Positions 8,038-15,656 of a stretch of 64,000 bases of DNA are shown piece by piece. A program made the position numbers and the translations under genes. Within the stretch, counting starts at the first letter, position 1, and every line of letters starts with the position of its first letter. The notes under the pieces were generated by a model. That model saw only the letters and a program-made list of their open reading frames with translations. It was not told the DNA's origin and made no database searches. Origin of the DNA: UBA699 sp050261915 (GTDB lineage Bacteria; Bacillota; Clostridia; Clostridiales; Clostridiaceae); assembly GCA_050261915.1 (NCBI GenBank), contig JBLNDT010000006.1, forward strand, positions 1 to 64,000, given 5' to 3'.

Positions 8038-10353
8038 ATGGAAAACCCTTATATTTCGAAAGCTAAGGAAAAGAATAAAGAAATTTTAAATGATGAATTT
8101 TTATTACAAATTTATAATAGATTTTCGGAATTTTATTTCACTGAGGTTGAAAATAGTGAATATGTTTTTTGGGCATATGTTTCATTCCTTAAAACATATG
8201 GTATGAACAAAATAGATTGGTTTACCTGGGACAATTTGTGCAAGAGTTATAAGTCTATTAGTGAAAGACATATAAAATGCATGATTACTTTTTTTAGATT
8301 CCTAGTTTTAAGTAATTCTTATACTGGAAAGTATGAAGAGTACCTAAAAAACAATATATGGATTTTAGAATCCAGACATGGCTTATCAATAAAAGATATT
8401 TTTTATAACGGCTCTAAGCCATATTATTTTGAACAATTCATTTTTGAAAAGAAAATCGGAGAATCTGAAACAACTAGATACAATTTCAATACAGACAATA
8501 AGTTTATACGGAGATTACTTGTTGGATTTGTAAATACCATTCCTGATAAAGAAAAGGGAGGAACAAGGTTTAAAGTTTTTGTTTATTATTTTGATAAAAG
8601 CTTATATGCACTTAATAATAAAATCGAAAGAATAGAGGATTTTAATTATGAGGTTTTTGTTAAGCAGTATAGATTCTATAAGCGTATAACGTGGGGAAAT
8701 CATAAGGCTACTTGCTTACTAACAAGGTTTTACATATACTTACTGGAATATATTGAAAAAGAGGAAATTAAGCATAAGTTATTTACAAGTGATAATCCTA
8801 TAGATAAATATTATTTATACAAAACAAACTTTAGCACACTGTATAGTGCTGGATTTAAAGTTGTATATTTAAATATATTTGATGAAGTACCATCATTTGA
8901 TAGATGGTTATTAGCACCCAATGGTCAAGAAAACTTTACTATAGCAACTAAGGAGTATGAATATGCAGTATTTGATTTTTCAGACATAGAAGATTTAAAT
9001 TTAAAATATGGTTTAAAGAAATGGATTTGGCAGAGGAATGTGACAGTATATAGTAAGTCTAAGAATTATTATTTAATAAAGACATTTATCAAGCAACTAA
9101 ATATCTTGAGAGATGAAAATAAGATAGATGAAACTATAATTAAAATTCCTTTACGGGAAAAAACTGAGGATATTATAACTGCTGATGAAGTAATAGCATA
9201 CAGACTGTTTATTATGGGGAAGCATGACAAAAATCATACCAGAAATAAGGCTATTTCAGCAGTTAAAGATTATCTAAGCTTTATAAGAGATACTGGATTA
9301 ATGAAAGTTGAAGATGTTGCATTTACATATTTAAAACTATTTGATAAAAGAGAAATAGATGGAGGCAACCCAATTTTAAAGGATGACTTGCAACTTATAA
9401 CAAAGGAATATAAGCGATTGGCTGAAAATGAAGGTAGTTATTATAGATTAAATTGGATTATATACAATTTATGTGTTACTACAAATTTAAGAATATCCGA
9501 AGTGCTAGGTTTGAAAACAAATTGCCTAGATGAAAAAATGAAAAAAGGTCAATATGCAATAATGTATGATTCTTGTGAAAATCCAGTTCTAAAAGTAAAA
9601 AGAAAAGCATCAGGGAATGCCCATAAAGAAGAAAATATAAATAAGTATACTGAAAGATTAATAAGGGAAGCTATTAAAATTACTGAAGCCATAAGAAAAC
9701 GTGCAGACAAAAAGGTATCAAAGTATGTTTTTTTAGTACAAGGTACAAAGGGAAAAGTTGTAGTATTATCTAAAGATAGATTTTATCACAATTTTAAAAG
9801 AGTGTTAGAAGGATTTGAACTAAAGGGAGGACCTTATACAGTGTATAACCTTAGAGATACCTTTATGACGAATATATATGAGCAAGGCAAGAAGGACGGG
9901 AAAAGAGAGCTGGATATTCATATTCAATCAGGACATGCAGATATAAGAACAACTTTTAAGCATTATGTGAAAATAAGCATTAAAAGTTATCTTGAAGCAA
10001 TGTATGGAGTCATAGTCGGAGATGTTAATATTAAAGGTGTCATTGCAAAAAAATTAACTGATGTAATGGAAGATATACCTGAGAATATTGAAAATATCAC
10101 AGTAAATGACCAATGTGGTTTTTGTGGAAATAAAAGTTGTAATGATAATGAGATAAGCTGTTTAATATGCGATGACTTTATTACAACTCTTGATAGAATA
10201 CCATACTTTAAGAAAAAGGTTGCATCAATTGATGAAATGATTGCAAAGGAAGCAGATGGACATGGTAAGGAACATCTTATCGGTGTAAAAAAACTATATG
10301 TAGGATTTATTCAAAGGTTATATGAGTTAAAGGGTGGTGAAGATTATGAGTAG
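8038..10353 (+). CDS. tnpB: Tyrosine recombinase 2 (TnpB/RitB-like)
   Basis: Large tyrosine recombinase, 771 residues. The first ~370 residues have no motif I recognise. The catalytic domain follows, with Arg485 (NLRISEVLGL), Arg606 in YNLRDTF, His633 in SGHADIR and nucleophile Tyr643 in FKHYVK. The usual His of the HxxR box is Tyr603 here, a substitution tolerated in some family members. A C-terminal Cys cluster (CGFCGNKSCN, then CLIC, about residues 695-715) suggests a zinc-binding tail, as in Tn554 TnpB. RBS AAGGTAGG; it begins 20 bp after gene 1. Likely acts together with its neighbours in one strand-exchange complex. Confidence 0.9.
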   Translation: MENPYISKAKEKNKEILNDEFLLQIYNRFSEFYFTEVENSEYVFWAYVSFLKTYGMNKIDWFTWDNLCKSYKSISERHIKCMITFFRFLVLSNSYTGKYEEYLKNNIWILESRHGLSIKDIFYNGSKPYYFEQFIFEKKIGESETTRYNFNTDNKFIRRLLVGFVNTIPDKEKGGTRFKVFVYYFDKSLYALNNKIERIEDFNYEVFVKQYRFYKRITWGNHKATCLLTRFYIYLLEYIEKEEIKHKLFTSDNPIDKYYLYKTNFSTLYSAGFKVVYLNIFDEVPSFDRWLLAPNGQENFTIATKEYEYAVFDFSDIEDLNLKYGLKKWIWQRNVTVYSKSKNYYLIKTFIKQLNILRDENKIDETIIKIPLREKTEDIITADEVIAYRLFIMGKHDKNHTRNKAISAVKDYLSFIRDTGLMKVEDVAFTYLKLFDKREIDGGNPILKDDLQLITKEYKRLAENEGSYYRLNWIIYNLCVTTNLRISEVLGLKTNCLDEKMKKGQYAIMYDSCENPVLKVKRKASGNAHKEENINKYTERLIREAIKITEAIRKRADKKVSKYVFLVQGTKGKVVVLSKDRFYHNFKRVLEGFELKGGPYTVYNLRDTFMTNIYEQGKKDGKRELDIHIQSGHADIRTTFKHYVKISIKSYLEAMYGVIVGDVNIKGVIAKKLTDVMEDIPENIENITVNDQCGFCGNKSCNDNEISCLICDDFITTLDRIPYFKKKVASIDEMIAKEADGHGKEHLIGVKKLYVGFIQRLYELKGGEDYE

Positions 10354-12235
10354 TAATCATGTGGTTATTAATGGAATAAGCTGGGACTTGGGATTATTGT
10401 CAGATAGCAGTGAAGTGATTAAGCACTTTAACATAGCCACTTTTAAGAAGATTAAAAAGTTGCCACTAGCCAATAAAGAGATTCTGTTTGATGATGATTA
10501 CTGGGATTTTAGCTCTTTAGATACACTCTCTACAACGAAAAGTTTTTTAACTTATGACTTTAGCCAAATAAACTACAACTATAAAGATATAGTTAAAGGT
10601 ATGGTATTAAACTATATCTTTATAGACAGTAAGGCTTTTAGCACAATAAAAGAAAAATTTAGAAAGATTAATTTAATTATTGATTATTTATTACAAAGGC
10701 ATATTCTAAAGTATAAATTTATAAGCCTAAGAATAGTGCAAGACTACTATGAGCAATTAAATAACAGTATGAGAGAAGAAGTAAAGCAAGAATATAAGAG
10801 GGTGCTTAAGGAACTTTTATCCTTTATATATCTTAATGATAAAAGTTGTAATTTTACGAGGGCATATGAATATCTTAGTGAAAGGACATCAGAAGAAATT
10901 CTAAAAGCCGAAAGAGAGGATGGAAAAACTCCTAATATTCCAAAAGAATTTTTAAATCAAATGATTTCATGTGCGGTTGCTGATATAGGTAATGAGAAAA
11001 TTGATAAGAAAGAAAAATTTGAAGCTTGTATAATTTTGCTTCTTTCTCAAATTGGTATGCGAGTTGGTGAATTACGTTTATTTGAGGCTGGAAGGAAAAT
11101 TCCTGAAAGAATATTTGATGATGAAAAAGAGGTGAATTATTTAAACTTCAAGACTTTTAAGACTATAGAGGGTGGTAGTTTTATATGGACAAAGAGCATC
11201 TTAAATTCGCTATCACTTATAGCATATGATTGTCTTGAACAAATAACTAAGGACGATAGAGAAAAATACAATACTACCTATCTTTTGTTTTCACATAGGT
11301 CAGGTAAAATTAATCCAATTTCTCCAGCAACAATTAGACATCATATTTTAAAATTTGTTGCTAGACACAGGACTTCAATAAATTGCGTTAATAGGATGCC
11401 ATCAGAAGTAGAGGGATTTTATATAGCAAATGTAAAAGAAACCAGAGATGGTCAGAAGTTTTTATCATTGTCATTAATCGATGGATTAAGAGATAGTGAT
11501 ACAATTTGCTGTCCTTGTCCTCATCAATTTCGTGTAGCTGTAACTACAGACTTGTTTGAAAAAGGAGTGGAATTTGGCTGGATAAAAGAACATATGAATC
11601 ATTTAAGTGGAGATATGACTAAACACTATATAAGGTTTAATGAGCAGTCAGAAAAGGAAAAAGAGGTTGCAAAATCAATTATTAAAGATATTGTTACAAA
11701 GGAAGTAAGATTAATTGGTAAAGATAAAGAGAATTTGACGGCAAAAATAAATGAATTTGTTTTAAAAAATGGATTTAATGTAGCAACTAACCTAAATGAG
11801 ATTATAGAAGGGTTAGCAAATCTATTGCCAATCCGAGTGAAACCAGATGGGTACTGCATCAAAAGTGCTTTCGGAAGGAAGTGTGCACTAGATGGTGTAA
11901 CAGATGAATTATATTGTACTTATGGACTTTGCTCAAATCACTTTGTAACTTATGAGATGGTGGATATAACATATGAAGGGTGTGTTAATCTTCGGAAAAT
12001 AATACAGCATAATAAGAAAAATGGATTTAATGTCGAAGCACAAAGAGAAAGTAATAAATTAAAAAGAGTTATTCAGGAATCATTAGTTCCTGAACTGAAT
12101 GAACTTATGTATGAGATAGATAGACAAGGAGGAAATATCTTATTACAAAAGCACATAAATTTATCTCATATAATAAATAATGTTGAGAAAGTGTTGGACG
12201 AGGTGAAGGAATGGGAGAATCAATTGATAACATAA
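10346..12235 (+). CDS. Tyrosine recombinase 3 (RitC-like)
   Basis: Third tyrosine recombinase of the operon, 629 residues from ATG 10346, which overlaps the end of gene 2 by 8 bp (GTG at 10334 is an alternative). Catalytic residues: Arg239 in IGMRVGELRL, His393 and Arg396 in HQFR, His419 in MNHLSGD, and nucleophile Tyr428 in KHYIRF. A Cys-rich C-terminal segment (near 500-525, with CALDG and CTYGLCSNHF) resembles the zinc tail of gene 2. Classic Tn554 has only two recombinases, so a third full-length copy makes this a recombinase trio. Tight overlaps point to equal expression and joint action. Confidence 0.88.
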   Translation: MSSNHVVINGISWDLGLLSDSSEVIKHFNIATFKKIKKLPLANKEILFDDDYWDFSSLDTLSTTKSFLTYDFSQINYNYKDIVKGMVLNYIFIDSKAFSTIKEKFRKINLIIDYLLQRHILKYKFISLRIVQDYYEQLNNSMREEVKQEYKRVLKELLSFIYLNDKSCNFTRAYEYLSERTSEEILKAEREDGKTPNIPKEFLNQMISCAVADIGNEKIDKKEKFEACIILLLSQIGMRVGELRLFEAGRKIPERIFDDEKEVNYLNFKTFKTIEGGSFIWTKSILNSLSLIAYDCLEQITKDDREKYNTTYLLFSHRSGKINPISPATIRHHILKFVARHRTSINCVNRMPSEVEGFYIANVKETRDGQKFLSLSLIDGLRDSDTICCPCPHQFRVAVTTDLFEKGVEFGWIKEHMNHLSGDMTKHYIRFNEQSEKEKEVAKSIIKDIVTKEVRLIGKDKENLTAKINEFVLKNGFNVATNLNEIIEGLANLLPIRVKPDGYCIKSAFGRKCALDGVTDELYCTYGLCSNHFVTYEMVDITYEGCVNLRKIIQHNKKNGFNVEAQRESNKLKRVIQESLVPELNELMYEIDRQGGNILLQKHINLSHIINNVEKVLDEVKEWENQLIT

Positions 12236-12759
12236 TTAATAGAAAATTAGAAGAGATGGATTTATTGCCTGTGAGCTTTCATGAAAACAATTTACAAAAT
12301 TACTTTAGGAGAATTGAAGAAGTAATTCAAGACGTTGAAAACGAACGGAAAAACAATATAAAAGCATATAAGATTAATAAAATAAGTGTACTTTCAATAT
12401 GTAAAAAATCAAATATATCAAGGCAAACTATTTATAATTATAGGGATACCTTAGAAAAATACATACTTTTTAGTCAGGAAAAACAGGACAAAGAGGACTT
12501 ATTTAATAAAATAGAAGTCTTAAATGAAAGAATAAACGCATTAGAAGAAGAAATTTATCTTTTACATAAAAGAGATTTATCATTGGAAACTCAAAAAATT
12601 AAAATATATGATTTAAATCAGTTATTAGTTGAAAAGGAAGAAGAGATAGTGAATCTTAATTTAATGTATAATGAAATCTTGGATGATTTTAATAAGTTAA
12701 AAAGGACATTGAATAATTCACAAGGTAACTTAATAGAATTTAAGAGCAAAGATAAATAA
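12211..12759 (+). CDS. TnpC-like small accessory protein
   Basis: 182 residues. A helix-turn-helix-like segment (about 60-90, with SICKKSNISRQTIYNYR) is followed by a long coiled coil (about 100-165). This matches the plan of TnpC of Tn554, a small protein that sets orientation and efficiency of transposition. It begins inside the end of recombinase 3 (25-bp overlap) with GGTGAAGGA just upstream. Position and architecture carry the call, since sequence similarity to TnpC is hard to judge by eye. The next gene, tmk, follows after 38 bp without an obvious promoter, so it is probably read from the same transcript. Confidence 0.7.
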   Translation: MGESIDNIINRKLEEMDLLPVSFHENNLQNYFRRIEEVIQDVENERKNNIKAYKINKISVLSICKKSNISRQTIYNYRDTLEKYILFSQEKQDKEDLFNKIEVLNERINALEEEIYLLHKRDLSLETQKIKIYDLNQLLVEKEEEIVNLNLMYNEILDDFNKLKRTLNNSQGNLIEFKSKDK

Positions 12760-12797
12760 GGTTATTAAAATAATGATGTACTAAAGGAGAGTTCTAA

Positions 12798-13472
12798 ATG
12801 AATGGTAAATTAATAATTATTGAGAGTGGCTCAGATGCCAGTGGGAAGGCTACACAAACAAAGAAGTTGTATGAAAGATTAATTTTAGAAGGGATTAATA
12901 TTAAAAGAGTCGAGTATCCTAATTACAAAAGTGATTCTTCAGCTCTTGTTAAAATGTATTTAAATGGAGACTTTGGGAGAAATCCTGAAGATGTTAGTCC
13001 TTATGTATCATCAACATTTTATGCTGTTGATAGGTATGCGTCTTTTAAAACAGAATGGCAAGAAGATTATTTAAAAGGAGCAGTAATTTTAGCAGATAGG
13101 TATACTACATCAAATATGGTTCATCAGGCAGTAAAATTGCAGGGTCAAGAAAAGGATAAGTTCTTAGAATGGTTATGGAACTTAGAGTTTGAGCTTTATA
13201 AGCTACCGATACCAGATTTTGTTATATTTTTAGATATGCCGCCAGCAATTAGTCAAGAGCTTATGAAAGAAAGAGCTAATAAATTTACAGGGAAAGAAAA
13301 CAAGGACATTCATGAGAGTAATGAAGAATATCTTGTTAATTGCTATAAAAATGCCCAATATATCGCAAATAAATATAATTGGTATAAGGTAAGTTGTGTT
13401 GAGAATGGACGATTAAGGTCTATTGAAGAAATTCATGAGGATATTTACAACTATATTAAAAAGAATATTTAG
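12798..13472 (+). CDS. tmk: Element-borne thymidylate kinase (replacement copy)
   Basis: Phosphorylates dTMP to dTDP, an essential step of DNA synthesis. The gene is complete (224 residues): P-loop ESGSDASGKAT near the N-terminus, the dTMP-binding stretch VEYPNYKS, DRYASF, the DRYTTSNM motif and IPDFVIFLD. It is clearly homologous to the host copy interrupted at 6472/17161, but diverged along its length (roughly half to 60 percent identical by eye). Its P-loop reads E-SGS-D where the host reads E-GC-D, one codon longer, so the integration site is absent. With the host gene broken this should be the only source of the activity. RBS AAAGGAGA; likely co-transcribed with the recombinases and ended by the hairpin at 13480. 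Confidence 0.93.
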   Translation: MNGKLIIIESGSDASGKATQTKKLYERLILEGINIKRVEYPNYKSDSSALVKMYLNGDFGRNPEDVSPYVSSTFYAVDRYASFKTEWQEDYLKGAVILADRYTTSNMVHQAVKLQGQEKDKFLEWLWNLEFELYKLPIPDFVIFLDMPPAISQELMKERANKFTGKENKDIHESNEEYLVNCYKNAQYIANKYNWYKVSCVENGRLRSIEEIHEDIYNYIKKNI

Positions 13473-13479
13473 ATTAACA

Positions 13480-13508
13480 AGAGCCTGATGTTCACAGGCT
13501 CTATTTTA
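13480..13508 (+). terminator. Terminator after the element tmk
   Basis: AGAGCCTG (13480-13487) pairs with CAGGCTCT (13495-13502) around a 7-nt loop, then ATTTTATT. A decayed copy of the sequence leading into it recurs near 14830. Confidence 0.75.
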
Positions 13509-13678
13509 TTCTACTATTTTTCCATTGTTATATTAATTACAATTTATGACAAACGATAAATAATTAAAAACAACAAAGATATAAGTAAAATAATTCTTGT
13601 CATTATATTTGAATAATTAGAATTTTGTAAGTAAATTATCCTAATTATCTATAATTGTGTGCACCTCTTGTAGAAATG

Positions 13679-13687
13679 TGGTATAAT
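13679..13687 (+). promoter_or_regulatory. Extended -10 promoter of the MazF-like gene
   Basis: TGGTATAAT, an extended -10 element (TGnTATAAT), lies 44 bp before the start codon of the next gene. No good -35 is seen, as is common with extended -10 promoters. Confidence 0.55.
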
Positions 13688-13730
13688 ATGGAATGCAATG
13701 TTTTATTTTATATAGTGTGGAGGAATATAA

Positions 13731-14342
13731 ATGAGTGATATATCATCGTTAAATAATGAAAATGAATTAAACCAAACACTGTTTAAAAAATATGATGATT
13801 TGGTTGGGTTTAATGGAATTGAAGAAACCCAAATAAAATCAACTTTTAAAATTGAACTAGGGAAAATTAGGAAAATATCATCACGTAAAATTTTGGGATA
13901 TATAAGTCAAAATTATTTAAAATGTAAATTAGATTATAATGCAAGTGAATTTAGAAAACTGCGTATGGCGGATTTGAAAAAGGAACACCCAATGAAACCT
14001 CTAAGAGGTGAAATATATAATGCATATATAACTACAAATGTAGGAAGTGAAATTTCTGGAATGCATCCAGTTGTTGTGTTATCCAATGCACATACCAATA
14101 TTTATGCTGATAAAATAAATGTTTTACCAATAGAAGGAGACGGACGAAAAGTTCCATCATACTTAGCATCATTAACTGATAATGATTTAGAATATGGAAA
14201 TTTATTAAAAAATCCTTCAAGAATTATTATTCCTGAGATATTAACTATAGATAAAGCAAGATTAGGAGTTAAAGTTGGCAAAATAAATAATTCTAAAATG
14301 TTAGAGATTAACAAAAAAATTGCAAAACAATTATCTTTATAA
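13731..14342 (+). CDS. MazF/PemK-fold protein with N-terminal extension
   Basis: 203 residues. The C-terminal half (about 88-200) fits the MazF/PemK endoribonuclease family: RGEIYNAYITTNVGSE, HPVVVLSN, KINVLPIEGD, and the late RIIIPEILTIDKARLG corresponding to the usual Arg-Thr-Ile-Asp-Lys-x-Arg-Leu stretch. Such proteins cut mRNA and are normally held by a partner antitoxin. The first ~85 residues are an unrecognised, charged helical extension. No gene for a protein antitoxin lies on either side. RBS GGAGG. Candidate partners are its own N-terminus or the small RNAs at 14414-14626. It could also be an inactive or regulatory family member. Confidence 0.75.
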   Translation: MSDISSLNNENELNQTLFKKYDDLVGFNGIEETQIKSTFKIELGKIRKISSRKILGYISQNYLKCKLDYNASEFRKLRMADLKKEHPMKPLRGEIYNAYITTNVGSEISGMHPVVVLSNAHTNIYADKINVLPIEGDGRKVPSYLASLTDNDLEYGNLLKNPSRIIIPEILTIDKARLGVKVGKINNSKMLEINKKIAKQLSL

Positions 14343-14378
14343 ACTGTAAATTTTTGTGTAATATTTATACAATATGTA

Positions 14379-14407
14379 TTGACAATAAAACAAAATCGTA
14401 TTATACT
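14379..14407 (+). promoter_or_regulatory. Consensus sigma-A promoter of small RNA 1
   Basis: TTGACA (14379-14384), exactly 17 bp, TATACT (14402-14407). It lies downstream of the MazF-like gene and points into a segment without an open reading frame that ends in a strong terminator about 90 bp on. Confidence 0.85.
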
Positions 14408-14413
14408 CATAGT

Positions 14414-14504
14414 ATAAAAAGATATCAAGCTTAATTTAATTAAGCAGTGGCTTTAATAGCATTTCAAGTTAAGGAGTACAATTTTGTACTCCTTAATACT
14501 TTTT
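14414..14504 (+). ncRNA. Putative structured small RNA 1
   Basis: About 90 nt between a consensus promoter and a terminator. After ATATCAAGC (14422-14430) come two hairpins: GCTTAA/TTAAGC (14429-14445) and GCT/AGC (14450-14460), then TTTCAAG and a terminator with an 11-bp stem (TTAAGGAGTAC, 14469-14479, with its complement at 14486-14496) and T run. No plausible peptide is encoded. The same order of elements recurs in small RNA 2 with changed but still paired bases. The function is unknown; it matches no riboswitch I recognise. Confidence 0.6.
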
Positions 14505-14548
14505 AACATTGTGTAATAATTTTTTTAAATCTATCATATAATATATCA

Positions 14549-14626
14549 TATCAAGCCTAATAAAATAGGTAGCGACCTAAAAGGTATTTTCAAGACCGTT
14601 TCTGATTTTTCGGAGACGGTTTTTCT
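14549..14626 (+). ncRNA. Putative structured small RNA 2, paralogous to RNA 1
   Basis: Shares ATATCAAGC (14548-14556) and TTTTCAAG with RNA 1, with hairpins in the same places: CCTA/TAGG (14556-14569) and ACCT/AGGT (14575-14585). A terminator follows (ACCGTTTC at 14595-14602, paired with GAGACGGT, then TTTTTCTTTTT). The stem bases differ from RNA 1 but keep pairing, which supports real structure. A TATAAT at 14537-14542 could serve as its -10, though no good -35 is seen. Confidence 0.55.
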
Positions 14627-14654
14627 TTTTATGTTTTTTAATTTATTTATTTAC

Positions 14655-14855
14655 CCAAGAGAATATGAGAGAATGTGCTAATAAATTTATACGGAAAGAG
14701 AACAAGATATCGTAAATAAATATAATTGGCATAAGGTAAGTTGTGCTAAAAAATGGATGATTAAGGTCTGTTGAAGAAATTCATGATGATATTTATAACT
14801 ATATTATAAAGAATATTTAGATTAACAAGAGCCTTGACTTTTTAGGGTTTTTACA
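14655..14855 (+). pseudogene. Decayed 3' end of a second element-type tmk
   Basis: Matches the last third of the tmk at 12798-13472 at the DNA level: GCTAATAAATTTA, AAATAAATATAATTGG, ATAAGGTAAGTTGTG, GAAGAAATTCATGA and GAATATTTAGATTAACAAG all recur in order. About 57 bp are missing after AACAAG, and there are point changes and frame breaks. It cannot encode a protein. It shows that this locus once held a further tmk copy of the element type, probably left by an earlier element or by recombination between two related elements. Confidence 0.85.
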
Positions 14856-14980
14856 GTATATAAAAAACCAATGCTATAACAGCATATTATAATTAATGCA
14901 ATATTTTACTATAGTCTTTAGAATAGCATATTGCTAATATTTTGAAGAATATTTAAAATAGAAGATAGGAAGTTGATTAA

Positions 14981-15072
14981 ATGAGTTTTGATAAGGGATT
15001 TATCAGAAGAAGATATTAAAATGAAATAAATTATTCCTGACATAAGGAAAGCAAGGTAGAACATAAAGAAGG
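14981..15072 (+). pseudogene. Possible remnant of an hsdR (type I restriction) 5' end
   Basis: ATG AGT TTT at 14981 with AGGAAG upstream opens a short frame. After a shift the sequence reads DLSEEDIKMK, stop, IIPDIRKAR, stop, NIKK. This resembles the opening of many type I restriction R subunits, roughly L-SEEDIK-RYI-PAI-KAGW. Only about 30 codons survive, with two in-frame stops and a frameshift. I offer it as a likely relic of an older defence gene; the short length keeps confidence modest. Confidence 0.45.
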
Positions 15073-15083
15073 AGGAGATTTAA

Positions 15084-15644
15084 ATAAATAATATAGAAAT
15101 AATAGAAGGCCAATTAAGAAATATGTTTGCTGGTGTAGTATGGACACATAAAATACAAGAAAAACAGGCAGATATCTATTTAAAAAGGTTTAACTCACTT
15201 GAATTTTTCAGAATTGGTTCATCAGCGATAACAGCATCAGGAATATTTGCTGTTATATTTGCGGATAAATTTTGGTTAAAAGTAGCAACGGCAATAATAT
15301 CAATACTATCATTGTTTATAAGTACATATTATAAAACTTACGATTTGAAGGAATTACAAAAGCAACATAAAAAATCTGCATTAGCTTTATTAGAACTTCG
15401 GGAGGAATTCATATCAGTTTTATGCGATATTAAACTTAATAAGTATATAGAAGAAGATTTAATAATAAAAAGAGACGAACTGTTAAAAAAACAAATGAAT
15501 ATATATAATGGTGCATTAGATGCAAGTGTTAAAGCCTACGATAAAGCACAAAAGGCTTTAAAAGTGCAAAAGGATAACACATACACAGATGAAGAAATAG
15601 ATAGCTTCTTGCCAATGGTAGCAAGAAAAAATATGACAGCATAA
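15084..15644 (+). CDS. SLATT-domain two-helix membrane protein, CBASS effector
   Basis: SLATT-family protein, predicted to form pores or disrupt the membrane when a nucleotide signal is made. The family opening E-x-QLR-x-F-x-x-V-x-x-THK-x-x-EKQAD is visible, followed by two adjacent membrane helices (about residues 42-62 and 66-88) and a cytosolic coiled-coil tail. The first ATG is at 15123, but homology reaches upstream of it, and the strong AAGGAGGAG site (15068-15076) is set for the ATA codon at 15084; I use that start (186 residues). It ends 12 bp before the nucleotidyltransferase gene, so the two form an operon. Confidence 0.75.
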   Translation: MNNIEIIEGQLRNMFAGVVWTHKIQEKQADIYLKRFNSLEFFRIGSSAITASGIFAVIFADKFWLKVATAIISILSLFISTYYKTYDLKELQKQHKKSALALLELREEFISVLCDIKLNKYIEEDLIIKRDELLKKQMNIYNGALDASVKAYDKAQKALKVQKDNTYTDEEIDSFLPMVARKNMTA

Positions 15645-15656
15645 GGGGGGGGTTAT

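Noticed and set aside
13731..14342. Assigning the MazF-fold protein directly as ToxN
   Set aside because: Its motifs follow MazF/PemK more closely, and no tandem toxI-like repeats precede it; the type III idea is kept only as a hypothesis.
14414..14626. The two small RNAs as a CRISPR array or tracrRNA
   Set aside because: No regular repeat-spacer pattern and no cas genes; each unit has its own terminator.
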